This document shows, in pieces, positions 24,101 through 35,443 of a DNA stretch of 64,000 nt (positions are counted from its first letter, which is position 1; each line of letters opens with the position of its first letter). This stretch comes from Takakia lepidozioides (taxonomy: Eukaryota; Streptophyta; Takakiopsida; Takakiales; Takakiaceae): NCBI GenBank assembly GCA_030704615.1, contig CM060734.1:10600001-10664000 (forward strand), written 5' to 3'. The notes under the pieces were generated by a model, which saw nothing but the letters and a program-made list of their open reading frames with translations, made no database searches and was not told where the DNA came from. Position numbers and translations under genes: made by a program.

Positions 24101-25087
24101 CTCAAACACTCCTATCTCCTTACGTTCTCGCGCATCAAGTATGCAAAAATCAAGAATAATTTGCGCTATCACTAGGCCAGACACAACGATTGGAGACTTA
24201 GCAGCGGTGCCTTGTAACCGCTTCATCTCTTCCACCAAACCATTGTACATTAAGTCCGCCCAAGCCACATCTTCCCCCCTCAAGGCTTTCAGTATCTCCT
24301 CCGTGAATGATCTGCTAAGGTATTGTTGGTTCTGTTTCATGGCAAACAGAACGTTCAGAACCTGACCATCTTCTTTTAACCCTAGGTGCCTTGGTGCAAG
24401 TGTATCCCTGAGTCTTAAATAAACTCCCTTCTTGGAACAAATCGCCTATCTGCAATCTTGCTCTGTGCTCATCCACATTTACACGGCCTGATGGCAATTC
24501 AAACAATTGCTGCAAGTATTGGGGAGTAATCTCTATATCTACTCCCCTCACTTGTGTAACTCCCGTCTGAGGTTCAAAGTTCTGAATGAATTGTATCATG
24601 AATGCCCTATGATGGACCATTCCTTGCGTAGCAGTCCCTCCAATCGCAACTCCTTCCACAGCTGCACTGCCTGAGGTGTAGCAATTGTCTGCTTCTGCAT
24701 AATCGTGGTGCTCTTCACCCTGACATCCTCCATTCCCCAAATTCTCTTCATTCCAGACAAACAAGATGGCCTTGTTTGAAATAGCTCTAAGAAAGCTTGC
24801 AAGGCGTAGAGCATAAAAGCATAGTTGGCACAGAATGGAACGGGTAAGTGCGTGTAAGCCTCTGGGGCTTGCAAGTATCGAGTGAGAAAGAATGTACTCT
24901 CAACCCATCCGTCCTTGCGCCACTGCGTAAGAAGTAAAGCGAGCGTATAATATATAATATGTGCCATAGCTACAAAGCTATAGCTTTGATTGCCCCTCCC
25001 GTCGAGACATTGGTTATTCGGAGTCACCCCGACTCTTCCGCTCATAACTCTTCTAATTTCTTGTTCCTGTTTCTTGGAGGGAACCAC
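21190..25087 (-). pseudogene. E1 post-pol (env-position) reading frames
   Basis: Consecutive minus-strand frames between pol and the 3' LTR: 25087-24596, 24764-24315, 24340-23855, 23443-22589, 22596-22270, 22200-21394 and 21393-21190; some neighbours are in frame across a single stop (TAA at 21394), others shifted. The first part (GVDIEITPQYLQQLFELPSG, and DVAWADLM) matches the N-terminal part of the E2 frame at 35133 and resembles the domain annotated in plants as 'putative plant transposon protein'. 23443-22589 is a long coiled coil rich in Q, L, E and K. The last part (22200-21394) is globular, rich in W, H and Y. No transmembrane segment or envelope signature is evident. Function unknown; the position matches the env-like ORF of Athila elements. 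Confidence 0.55.
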
Positions 25088-25377
25088 CTACATGACATTC
25101 TCGCTCCTGATTGGCTGTTGCCTGCTTGGGTAACTTCTTAATTTTACCCCAGTGGACATTCCCACCTTGAATGTCCACTAGGACAGCACATGTGGCAAAA
25201 GTCCCCCTTTTCTGTACTCGTGAAGGGTTCCGTTACTTTTGCCTTGAATGCATTAATGGGCCCACAAATAGTTTTGGCTGCTGTACCGATTAGGTACTTT
25301 GACGGCCCAGTTTGTCCTCTTGCATGATGACACCCACTTTTGCAATATATGCACCGCGGTGTGCTTCGCCCTAGTGG

Positions 25378-28300
25378 TCATGTGTTTGTTTTTAGACATG
25401 CCTCCGTCTTCCCCTGTCCGCGTGGCACATTCTCCGAGTTTGACTTCCAAACTGTCCTTTCACCCACCGGCCACTTTTCTGACGTTAACCCGCATCCACC
25501 TATCACTAACCCTATGGACTGTGCAACCTGCGTGGGCTGTGTTAGGCTATGATAGGCTGTGTCAGACTGTGACGAGCTGTGATAGGCTGTGTGATGCTGT
25601 GGTGGGCTGTGATAATGGTGTGAACATCCGTGTTCTCCGCTCAGGTCATACACATTCGGTTCTACAACAAGTGTCTCATGCTCCGTTGGTATCACCGGTG
25701 TAGCCCGTGACTGTTTCTGTGTTTCAACATGCAAATCATGCTGCAATGGTTTGTCATGGATACCACTGTATCCCTTCAACTTATTGGCATTGACTCTTCC
25801 CAGCATCTCTTTGTTAATGGTTTGTAACATGGCTGTGTTGTTATCATACATCTTCTGTATGACATAAGGTCCCTTCCATGGTGATTTAAGCTTAGAAGCT
25901 TTAATCTTTCCCTTCTTCTGCAACCACAGTACCAAATCTCCCGTCTTAAAAGTCTTTAATTTACCTTCATCAAACCGATCCTTCCTCTTCATCTGAATTC
26001 TGGTCATGTTATCTGCTGCATCAGCACGTACTTCTTCCACATGGTATAATTCATGTTTCCTGACCTTAATTGAATCTTCCAAGTCCATTCTTTTTCCCCA
26101 TTCAGTTCTCATGGTAGGTAATAAGAATTCCACTGGAAGTAAAGCTTCCATACCATAAACTAATTGGAATGGTGTATACTTAGTGGTGACTTTATATGAA
26201 GTCCTGTATGACCACAAAGCTGTCAGCAGCTTTGTATCCCAATCTGTTTTGTTTGCATTGACTATCTTAGCCAAGATAGTACATAGTATTTTGTTGGTGG
26301 CCTCTGCCTGCCCATTACCCTGTGGGTAATAGGTTGTACTCTTCCTATGCACAATCATGAACTCTTTAGTCAATAGTTCTATGGTCTCATTAATGAAGTG
26401 ACTTCCCTGGTCACTGATAAATTCCAGGGGACAACCAAATCTTGTAAGTGTGTTCTCATACATGAACCTTGCTGTAGACTTAGCTGTGTTGTCTCTCAGA
26501 GCTTTAGCTTCCACCCACTTTGTAGTATAATCAGTGGCTATGATTATATACTTGTTCTGTGTATTTCTAGCTGGTGGGTTAATTGGTCCAACAAAGTCTA
26601 GTCCCCATTTCTGAAATGGTTCAGTAGGCATCGTAGGATGCAAAGCCATCTTCCCAGATCTCTGCAATGGTCCTAGCCTCTGACACTCATCACAACTCTT
26701 GCAATATTTGTGTACATCCTTGAACAAAGTAGGCCACCAGTAACCTGCAAGTAGTATCTTTCTACTGGTAGTCTCTTCTCCAAAATGACCTTCCGCCACT
26801 CCTTTATGAACTTCCTCCAAGACTTTATTTACTTCATGGTGGTACAAGCATCGTTTAAGAACTCCATCAGGTCCTAGCTTATACATTCTGCCTCCTATCA
26901 TAGTGTAAGGTAAAGCCTTGATAGCTATTCTCTTCCTCTGCTCCTTCCCATAACTAGGTGGGCACTGACCATGAGTAAGGTAGTATCTGATTGGCCACTG
27001 CCAATCTAACCAATCATCTGCACTTCCCTGCACCTCGACTGCAAATAAGCTCGCATCAGGTAGTTGGTCGTCTACTCCCGTGGCGGGCTCTCCTGTTGCT
27101 AGGCGTGACAAGTGATCTGCCACAAGATGCAAACGGCCAGGCTTGTAAACAACTTCGAACTCAAACTCGTGCAAGATTATTAACCATCTTGCTATCATGC
27201 CACTTATCAAAGGCTTGTTCACCAGATAAATCAAAGCCTGATGATCCACATAAAACATAAACTTCCTTCCCAATAGGTAATGCCTGAATTTCTTGACTGC
27301 ATATATCATTGCCAATGCTTCTCTTTCAGTTGTGCTATAGTTCCTTTCAGCACTGTTCATCAACCTGCTAGCATAGTACACAGGTGAATCTATGTTTCCT
27401 GTAACATTTTGGGCTAACACTGCTCCCAATTCTTCTCCTGAGGCATCACAGTGAACATGAAATACTACATGCCAGTGAGGGTCAATCAGCACAGGTGTAG
27501 TTGTCACTGACAATGTAAGTTCCTCAAAAGCCTGTTGACATTCAGCTGTCCATGCAAACACTGCATCTTTCTTCAAAAGCTTGCTCAATGGTGCTACTAT
27601 CTGTGCATACCGTCTAACAAATCTTCTGTAATAACTGGTTTGTCCAAGGAATCTCCTTAGACTCTTAACATTTCCCGGTGGTGGTGATGCTTCAATGGCC
27701 TCCGTCTTTCTGGGGTCCACAAGTAATCCCTTCTTACACACAATGTGTCCCAGAAGTACCCCTGAGTTCACACAGAAAATACATTTTTCTGGATTCAGAC
27801 CCAGACCTCTCATCCTGCATCTGGCCAAACATAACTCCAATTTATGCAAGTGCTCATTCTTAGAACTGTACACACTGAAATCATCTAAGAACACTTGCAT
27901 GAAATCATCCAGATACTCATGGAAGGATTTGCTTATCACTCTCTGAAATGTTGCTGGTGCATTACAAAGTCCAAAGGGCATGACTTTGTATGCATAAGCA
28001 CCCCAGTCTGTGATGAAAGCTGTCTTTCCCTGGTCTTCTTCTGCCACTTGTACTTGGTTATATTCACTGAAGCCATCCATGAATGAGTACATTTCATGGC
28101 CCGCCACAGTGTCCAGTACCGCTCCTGTGAATGGCAATAGGAATGGATCTTTCTTTGTACAAGCATTCAACTTTTTATAGTTCACACAAACTCTCAGTTT
28201 ACCATTCTTCTTGGGAACTATCACAATGGGTGACAACCAAGTTGTATACTCTATCGGGTATATGAACTTAGCCTCAGCCAACTTCTTGATTTCTTCCCCA

Positions 28301-28443
28301 ACCTTCTGTGCATAGTTGGGATTCATTCTGTACCTTGCTTGTTTGATTGGTACTAACCCTGGTTCTAGTTCAATCTTATGCTGACAGATCTCAGGTGGTA
28401 TCCCTTTCAGATCGTCATAGCTCCAAGCAAATACATCTCTTTA
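25378..28443 (-). pseudogene. E1 pol: reverse transcriptase, RNase H, integrase
   Basis: One 982-residue open stretch from the first Met at 28326; coding continues upstream in frame past TAA 28441-28443 (RDVFAW). Reverse transcriptase: VNYKKLNACT, FGLCNAPATFQ, FLDDF. RNase H: HCDASGEELGAVL, TEREALAM, YVDHQAL. Integrase: H-x-H-x-C-x2-C finger (EGHFGEE, CKSCDECQ), then core ATDYTTKWVEA, SDQGSHF and QGNGQAEATNK supplying D, D and E. The tail after WKGPYVIQKMY ends RVNANKLKGYS. The extreme C-terminus (about 25620-25378) is encoded by CACAGCC-type repeats like those in the LTR, an odd extension. It would copy the element RNA and integrate the cDNA if the frame were intact. Confidence 0.85.
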
Positions 28444-29748
28444 TTTGATGAATAGACTCTTAGCTTCCTCAAAGAATTCTGGCTCCAAGTCAGCCCCTAC
28501 TTTCACCATTCTCGGTTCCTCCTCAGTTTCCACATTCACTTCTCTCACCTGCTCATCAGCTGTGATTGTCCAACCAGTCACTACTTCATCATGTAAACTC
28601 ACAGTGGCTGGTTCTTCTAGGATTTCCATTTCTCCCTCTCTTTCTTCATAGAATTTTGGTGGGTAACTGCTTGTTTCACCCTCAAATGGTGTTGCTGTTA
28701 CTACACCACAGCAGATACCTTGTAAACAACTTAGGCCTCCCAGTTGCATTTTTGCAACTTGCTCCCACTTTGGGTGTGCAGCAAACAGGGTAGCTTCCTG
28801 CTCCTCATCAAGTCTTCCCCTCCAGTCATACTCTCTGACTCCACGAGGTCTTCTGGTAGCAGGTAGCCTACTAGATTTCTTAGTGGTGACCTGTATCTTG
28901 TGCTTCCCATCATGCACAGTCAGTAACTGGGAATTCCAGTCATGGAATACCCTGGCCTGTTTCAGCCATGGTCGACCCAGCAATAAGGAGTAAGCTTCCA
29001 TGACATCATCCATTTTCAACACAGTCACTGTGATCTTAAAAATCATCTTTTGAATTTGTATCTTAACTCCTCTTATCAAGCCTAATGGTTGAATACTTCT
29101 TTGATCTGCCATCGTTACTGTGAATGGGGCTGGTTTCATACTATTCAGACCAAGCTTCTGCCTTAATTGGTCTATCATAATATTCACTCCCGAGCCCCCA
29201 TCTATCAGTACATCAGTCAGGTTTGTGCTTCCAATTCTCAATTGGATTACTGGCATAGAATCATCAAAGTCCATGACTGTTTCTCACCCTTTTGGCTTCA
29301 CAGTATAGCTTGCCACCTTGCTGTTCAGGTCTATGTTCCCTGTCATATGGGCAATCTGATTGATTGCTTGATACAGCCTGTGCCTACAATGAGGTGCCAC
29401 AGCCAATAGCTGTCCAATGGTAATCTCCGCCTTGGACTGGCATATTATTTCAGCCAAAGTCCCTTCATTACCCTGCACTTGTGCAGCTTCTTTCTTCACT
29501 TCATCTTCACTCTCTTCATCTTCTTTTCCAGAATCAGAGGAATCTGCCATAGGGATATCAGTACTCTTCTGCATTTCCCTTATGGTATCAGCCACTTCCT
29601 TGTGCAGTTCCTTCTCATCTCTCCAAGCCTCATCATCTTCAGACACATCACTGCCATCTTCATTATCATCATCTTCCTCATCTACTGGAGGTATAAATTT
29701 CTTTTGCTTCTGGTTACTATCATTGTACTTACTTCTGGTACAAAGCAT
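28444..29748 (-). pseudogene. E1 protease region
   Basis: Frame with an acidic stretch (VDEEDDDNEDGS) followed by a retropepsin-like domain: LTDVLIDGGSGVNI, where DGGS replaces the usual DTGA/S, and LLLGRPWL. An in-frame TGA at 29284-29286 interrupts it. E3 has CGA at the matching codon (37795-37797), so the stop arose by C-to-T change at a CpG. It is in the same frame as pol, separated by one TAA. Confidence 0.75.
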
Positions 29749-30824
29749 GGCCTAACCATGTGGGCTGCCACCACAGGGTCCTCATTCACAGGAGCTCTCA
29801 TCTCATTCTGGTGCCTAATCCAAAATGAACAAGCTGCCTTGCGATGTCCTGCCTGATTACAATAGGGTCCTCGCCCTTGATCTGCTCTGGGATTATTTCT
29901 ATAATCTTGATTCCCTGGCTGGTAATTCCCCCTTGGATTACCCTGATAGTTGCCCCAAGGATTGCTTTGGTAATTCCCTTCTGGATAACCTCTCCCTTCC
30001 ATACCATTGTTATAACCACCAGGCCTTCCATAGTGGTCCTGATCATTGTTTCTTCTTGGCTGGGGCTGCACTTGATGCACCCTTACTTGCCTAGGTTCTC
30101 TTGCAGCTGTTCTTCTGTTGTAGTAACAATTCTGAGTAGAATGGTTATCCATTTTACAGATAGTACAGTGTTTCTCCTTCATGTGGCATTCAGCTGTGGT
30201 ATGGCCTTCATTTTGGCATTTTGCACACCAAACACCCTTCCTCCAATGTGTTGCAGCCTCTGTGGCATACTTCTTCAAGATCTCCTCCAGCCTTTTCTCA
30301 TAGTTTTCCCTCTTCAACTTTTCCTTCTTCTTACTCTTCCTTTTGAGCTCTTGCTCTTCTTCCTCATCCGACTCCTCTTCAGAGTCCTCATCATCCCTTT
30401 TCTCTCTTCTGAGCATCCCCAATTGCTCAATTCTGTTGGTTGTTTCAAATGCCTCTTCCACTGTATTATGGGGTAGCATATCCACTTTCTTTTGTAATTC
30501 AGGTCTTAATCCACTCACAAACCAGGTCTTCTATAACCCTGGTGCTGGCACAGCAGCCAACTTTTTTATCATTAATTCCATCTTTTCCATGTACTCCTCA
30601 ACAGTTTCATGCTTCTTTTGCTTTAACTGTTGTAAAATTCCATACACTTCATCCTCAGTTTTGCTTGTCCTAAACCTATTTCGGAATGTTGTACTAAGGC
30701 CATTCCAGGTTAGAAAATGATTATTAGGGAATCTTGCATACCATTCACTTGCTTTCTTAATAAGTGAACATGGGAACAGTCTCATCTTGGCATCATCGCC
30801 ATTTTCATTGTTCACAATACACAT
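29682..30824 (-). pseudogene. E1 gag (capsid and zinc knuckle)
   Basis: Capsid-like Retrotrans_gag segment: LIKKASEWYARFP and TTFRNRFR. One in-frame TAG (30531-30533) splits the frame. After a highly charged Glu/Lys linker comes a CCHC knuckle (CAKCQNEGHTTAEC), a partial second (CTICKMDNHSTQNC) and a third near the end (YCNQAGHRKAAC). A Gly/Asn/Tyr-rich stretch (GNYQ repeats) lies between. The frame overlaps the protease frame by about 65 bp in a different register, either a programmed shift or decay. Confidence 0.8.
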
Positions 30825-30922
30825 GTGGTCAAATTGGCTGATGTGTACATCAGGATCCCCTTAACCTGCATATATTGGAAAAGGTGGTTTTGCCCATGTT
30901 GGTTGTACCGCTATCTGTGGCC

Positions 30923-31723
30923 CTACATCCTGCCCGCTGACAGGTATGGTCCCCCTGCTGGTGCTGGTCCTTGAGGACCTGTTGTAGTAGTGGTGGAACT
31001 CCCACCAGGTACTGGCCCCACTATATTCACAGTATTCTCAGCTCCAGTTGCACTACTTCCCACACTCCCTGTCCTCCCAAAGCCAGATCCAGGCTGCCCG
31101 CTTGATCCCCCTGAGCCGACACCTTCGTTGGCCTGTGATCCAAGTGCTCCACTTGATCCAGGTCCAACAGGTTGGGATGTCCTGGTTGTAGTCTCAACCT
31201 CAACTGTTGGGTCTACTTCTTCATACTCTTCATCTTCCAATTTCTTCTCTCTGTTTTCATCTTCCAAGTTCTGCTCTTGTGTTTCTTCCTCTTCACTCAT
31301 GTAACTCAATTGCAATGGCGTCGGAGAGTCTGAACTCTCCGTTGGCTCTGCCACATCCTCCCCTCCTTCTTTGTCTTCCATTTCAGAAACTGGAGTTCCT
31401 GCTTTTGGTGTTCCATGCCAACTCTTATCAAAGATTTATGTCAAATCTTTTATCCAGGGATGTACCTCAGATCTCCCCCCTCGTGGCTGATCTTCTTCCC
31501 GTACCAAATCCCTTAATCTTTCTTGTAAAGAATAAGAAGGAGTGGCATCCAACTCTAGTTCTTCCGGTATGGGTGATGTACTCTCTGATCTTAATGGTGT
31601 GAGAGGTCCAGATGATTCCCCTATGTCTATTCCTCTTTCCCAAAGATATGGATAATTAGCTTTCAGATAGCTTTCTCTTTTTGCTGAATATCTCTGGAGT
31701 CTAGCTTCTCTTTCATCACTCAT
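30923..31723 (-). pseudogene. E1 gag N-terminal region
   Basis: Two minus-strand frames upstream of capsid: 31723-31436 (MSDEREARLQRYSAKRESYL, then ERLRDLVREEDQ) and 31381-30923 (acidic, then Gly/Ser/Thr-rich). They are probably the low-complexity leader of Gag, now broken. The stretch from 31724 to 32312 is leader sequence with no convincing domain. Confidence 0.55.
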
Positions 31724-32312
31724 GTCCCATGTCTTTCATATCTTTAATGAGGCAATAACCAAAACTCTCTCCTGTAGTATCTCTCGTATATGCCCGGATT
31801 TCTTTCAAGCTTCAATGCACCCTTGGCTATACTAGAGGTCTATGTTACCATATATCCATATGGCAAGCACGTCTGAAAAGCTATTCTTGGTGTCAGTTTG
31901 ATCCACAGAATATCCTTAGGAATCCAATTCTTTACCAGTACAAGCTCTTCATGTATATGAGTGTAAACATTCACTTTCCTTTCCTCCCGACCTTCGAACT
32001 CTACTCGCTTAATGGATAGCAATGCTATCACATAAACCAGTGTTGGTAACCAACGTGCTCTCCCTCTACAGGCCACCTAATAAATCTTTATCACTCCTTT
32101 CTCCAGACCCCACTCAGGATCTGCATCATGCACTCTCTTAAGAATGTTTTCTTTGCAACCGTCTGGCAAATTCCAAGAATCTCTGAAAGAATTGCTTGGA
32201 CAACCTTTCTTTCTCAATTCCGCATGGAATTTGATTCACATCAAATTCTTTAATTCTCCAACCACCATGATCCCACTAGATACATATTACATCTGGTTGT
32301 TCTTGACCCAGT

Positions 32313-32330
32313 TCCCCAGTATGGTCGCCA
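32313..32330 (-). promoter_or_regulatory. E1 primer binding site
   Basis: The minus strand reads TGGCGACCATACTGGGGA two bases inside the 5' LTR. It resembles the tRNA-Asp-type PBS of Athila elements, with about five differences in the middle. Confidence 0.7.
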
Positions 32331-32332
32331 AA

Positions 32333-33362
32333 TGTCGAGCGGCTTTTACTCATCCATCCCTTCGCTATCCGAGGTGGAAACTCCAAGATAGAAGAGTTGG
32401 ATATCTCTAAGCACTCAGCCCGCTCAGAACAATCAGTCATGACCTACAGCTAGTGTATCATGGTTGTGCTTCCTATTTGTATTTCTTCTTGCCCTCATGT
32501 TAGCAAATTACCTTACTGTGTATACTGAAGCATCAATTTACTTCAGTAACTACCAGATTCCATTTACTCATCTATTCATTCCACAGCTTCACTCATGTCT
32601 CTCTACACAGTGTGTTTGTATCGATTAAGTATCAGATTAAGATTTATCAGGTATCAGGCCAATGCCATGGTGTCCCTAATCTGCTCTACTGTATGATTCT
32701 GCAGCTTGCATGAATTAAGCATCGACCAAGCCATCTTCCCATCTTCGCTGTTTCATGCTCTTCGCTTCATCTCCTCCCCCTCTGACCAAGTCGCTCTCCC
32801 AAGAACTGATCCCCCATTCGTTGCTGCTCTGCCTCATCTACATGCAAGCTGTTCTAACCACCTAACTAACTAATTGTCACCCCAAGAAGTAACACGTTTC
32901 CCCTGCAGATGTCGTTCCCACACAGTCATTCCCTGCCAATGATAACCGTTCCCTATGTACGCTGTGACTGGCTATGCCAAACTGTGTCGGGCTGTGACTG
33001 TACCATGCTGTGACTGGCCGTGTCGGGCTGTGACTGGTTGTGTCGGACTGTGTCGGGTTGTGATTGGTTGTGTGAAACTGTGTGAAGCTGTGTCGGGTTG
33101 TGTCGTGCTGTGTCTGACTGTGCAAAGTTGTGTCGAGCTGTGATAGACTATGACGGGCTGTGACTGGCTGTGTGAGGCTGTGTCGGGTTATGACTGGCTG
33201 TGACTGGCTGTGTAAGCCTGTCTACCCCTCCCTTCTAAAGCCTGCACCTGTCACCCCTAAGGCCTCTGTTGGTCTAAGTCTACCATCCGTAAGTCTGCGC
33301 AAAAATTAAGGGTACCCCACAAAACCCATAAAAGTGTCTAAGTCCCAGACAGCCCTCTAACA
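32333..33362 (-). repeat. E1 5' LTR
   Basis: Matches the 3' LTR (TG...CA ends, ~1.03 kb). The CACAGCC-type minisatellite spans about 32958-33215. It is followed by ACAGT of the target duplication and then the interrupted E2 frame. Confidence 0.9.
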
Positions 33363-33367
33363 ACAGT

Positions 33368-35133
33368 TTGTCATCTAGCCTTGGAATAGCAGAGAGAAAA
33401 CCACAAGCATGTACTCGATTCCAGTGCCTATCCCGGAGATGAGATTGTTGAAACGCCTCCAGTGTATCTTCCAACTGTTTATAATACAAAAAACAACGAC
33501 TGGCAGGATCTCCAACAGGAAACAAAAACTGTTCTGCGTGGGCGACTGCCACGTCTCCCCTAACCACCATCTCCACGGCCAGATTCTCTATGCGATAGTT
33601 ACACAGGTCTTCCCACTCTGCCTCCAAATCAATCGGCTCCTCTCCGCCATTGAAAAGCAATTGCAAAATAGTACTATTATACAAGTATCCTTGACTAAGG
33701 CTCTGAGCATAGCACACCTCATGCCATCCCTGCAAAACACAGAGTCCAACAATTTTTGCAGGTCTTATCGTCTCTCTGAACTGTTGTAACTCAGGCATTT
33801 GTGCCTTCATGGTCTGTTCCATCACATCCATCTCCCCTTGCTGCTCAGCGCGATAAGAAACAAAATCCTACTACAAAGCTACATATCGTTCCTCAGGATT
33901 GACTATGGTGGCAGATTGTTTCCCCATCTCTGCTACTTGCTTGGTAATCTCCGCCAACTGCCTCTCCAATTCACTGACACGAGCCTCTTTTGACCTTATC
34001 TGCTCTGCCTGTATAGCAATGACTGCATCCTTTTCAACAATAGCCTGTTGCTGATGAGCCTCTTTCATCTTCCACTGATCCTGGAATTTGTGGAGTTCCT
34101 TTAAATCTGCTTCTATTCTCTTCTTCGCATCATCCCACGCAAGCTGCAACTGTTGATTCCGTGATAAGGTGGCAGTATGCACACTCCTCAAATCAGCCAA
34201 TTCTTTCTGCAAATCCTCGTGATCCAGGGCTTCTGCTGCTACCAATTGCAATCCCTCAACCAAATCACGGAGCTTTGTCGCAAAAGACGATTGACTGCCT
34301 ACATTTTTGCCTCCCGACTCTATCAATGCAACAGTGGTAGTATCAGTCACTAAATATTGAGGCCCTTTCATTCGCCCTGCTTGACTCCGGTTTGTCTCCG
34401 TAACATTCGTATTGACAGAAGGTGGCACCTTCAACTGATGCTGCAAAATCATAGACAAATAAGTTGCACAAAACAAAGTATCGGTCTTACCAGCCTTCCT
34501 CTTTACTATTATCTCCTCATGGATCTTTCCACACACAAATCCTGCCCAATCAATTTGCACACCCATGAATGTCGCTACCACTGCATTGAGTTGCGATGAC
34601 GCGACATAAGTAGCAGCCTTCTTCAGGGCTAACCGGCTCACTGCAAATTTCATCCACTCCATCATTTCAGGATTTGCTGCTTTAGCAACTGCCCAACCCC
34701 CCGTTCGATTGAAAGCACCCTCCTTAAAATGGCTTGCAGGAACAAAAGATTCATCTTTACAGCCATCAACTTCAATCCCTGCTGAGGGTAATAGCAAGAC
34801 CTCTGTTACAGTGCGGGCATCAACAACTATCGGCGAGCCCTTCACTATTCCACTCTTTGAGCTAGGATTATAAGAATTGTAAAACTGCATCACTAATGAC
34901 ATGCTAGGCTTTGGCAGCCCCTTCAAACAAAGAATCAAAAACTCCATCATCTGCGCCTGTCTCCACAACGCTTTCTGCTCTCGTTCACCCAAAATCATAG
35001 AAATGTCACAACTCCTTAATTTTTCTGCCATCATAGAAACCGGCGGTGGCAATGGTTGCTGCACAGCTTTCTTCACCATCGTGACGGATTGGCTTGGAAC
35101 ACTAATTTTCTCCCCAACACTCAATACACTCAA
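33368..35133 (-). pseudogene. E2 post-pol ORF, N-terminal and coiled-coil part
   Basis: Frame 35133-33871 begins MSVLSVGEK. It contains GSPIVVDARTVTEVLLLPSAG, similar to the E1 frame at 24.5 kb, then DWAGFVCGKIHEE, and a coiled coil from about residue 290 (LQKELADLR to ELERQLAEI). Two consecutive TAG codons follow at 33865-33870, after which the same frame reopens to the E1 insertion (MDVMEQTMK to LDDKL) and continues at 20150. The stops may be decay or an ORF boundary. Function unknown. Confidence 0.55.
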
Positions 35134-35443
35134 TACTCTCTGTCACTCAATACTCTCACTTCTCACTGTGACATACTTTGCGAATTGCAAAAACACTGGC
35201 AGAGAACAAGAAGGATAACCAGAAGAATGGTAAGAAGAGCCCCACTCCTATCTATCGCTCAGGGTAACCTGTCTTAACAGCTGGCAAATACGGAGTCAAT
35301 GATTAAAACCTAACCGCCACCCCAACATTGTAACAGATTGTACAGCCGACGGCGCAAATATACTCATAATGACAATGCTGACAGACACATACATATTGAC
35401 ACCCCCTCCCACTTAACCTAAATTCTGCCCACGAAACATTAGG

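Larger units (their letters stand above)
20146..33367 (-). mobile_element. E1: full-length Athila-like Ty3/gypsy retrotransposon
   Basis: Minus-strand element bounded by LTRs at 32333-33362 (5') and 20151-21151 (3'), flanked by the 5-bp direct repeat ACAGT at 20146-20150 and 33363-33367. Internal order: primer binding site, gag, protease, reverse transcriptase/RNase H, integrase, a 4-kb block of post-pol reading frames, polypurine tract. Unique LTR parts look about 96-97% identical by eye, so insertion is fairly recent, yet gag-pol already has several stops. A PBS resembling the tRNA-Asp type and an ORF after integrase both fit the Athila lineage; no chromodomain is seen. Confidence 0.85.

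Noticed and set aside
30343-30720. Ser-rich plus-strand frames across the gag region
   Set aside because: Antisense of the Glu/Lys-rich Gag linker.
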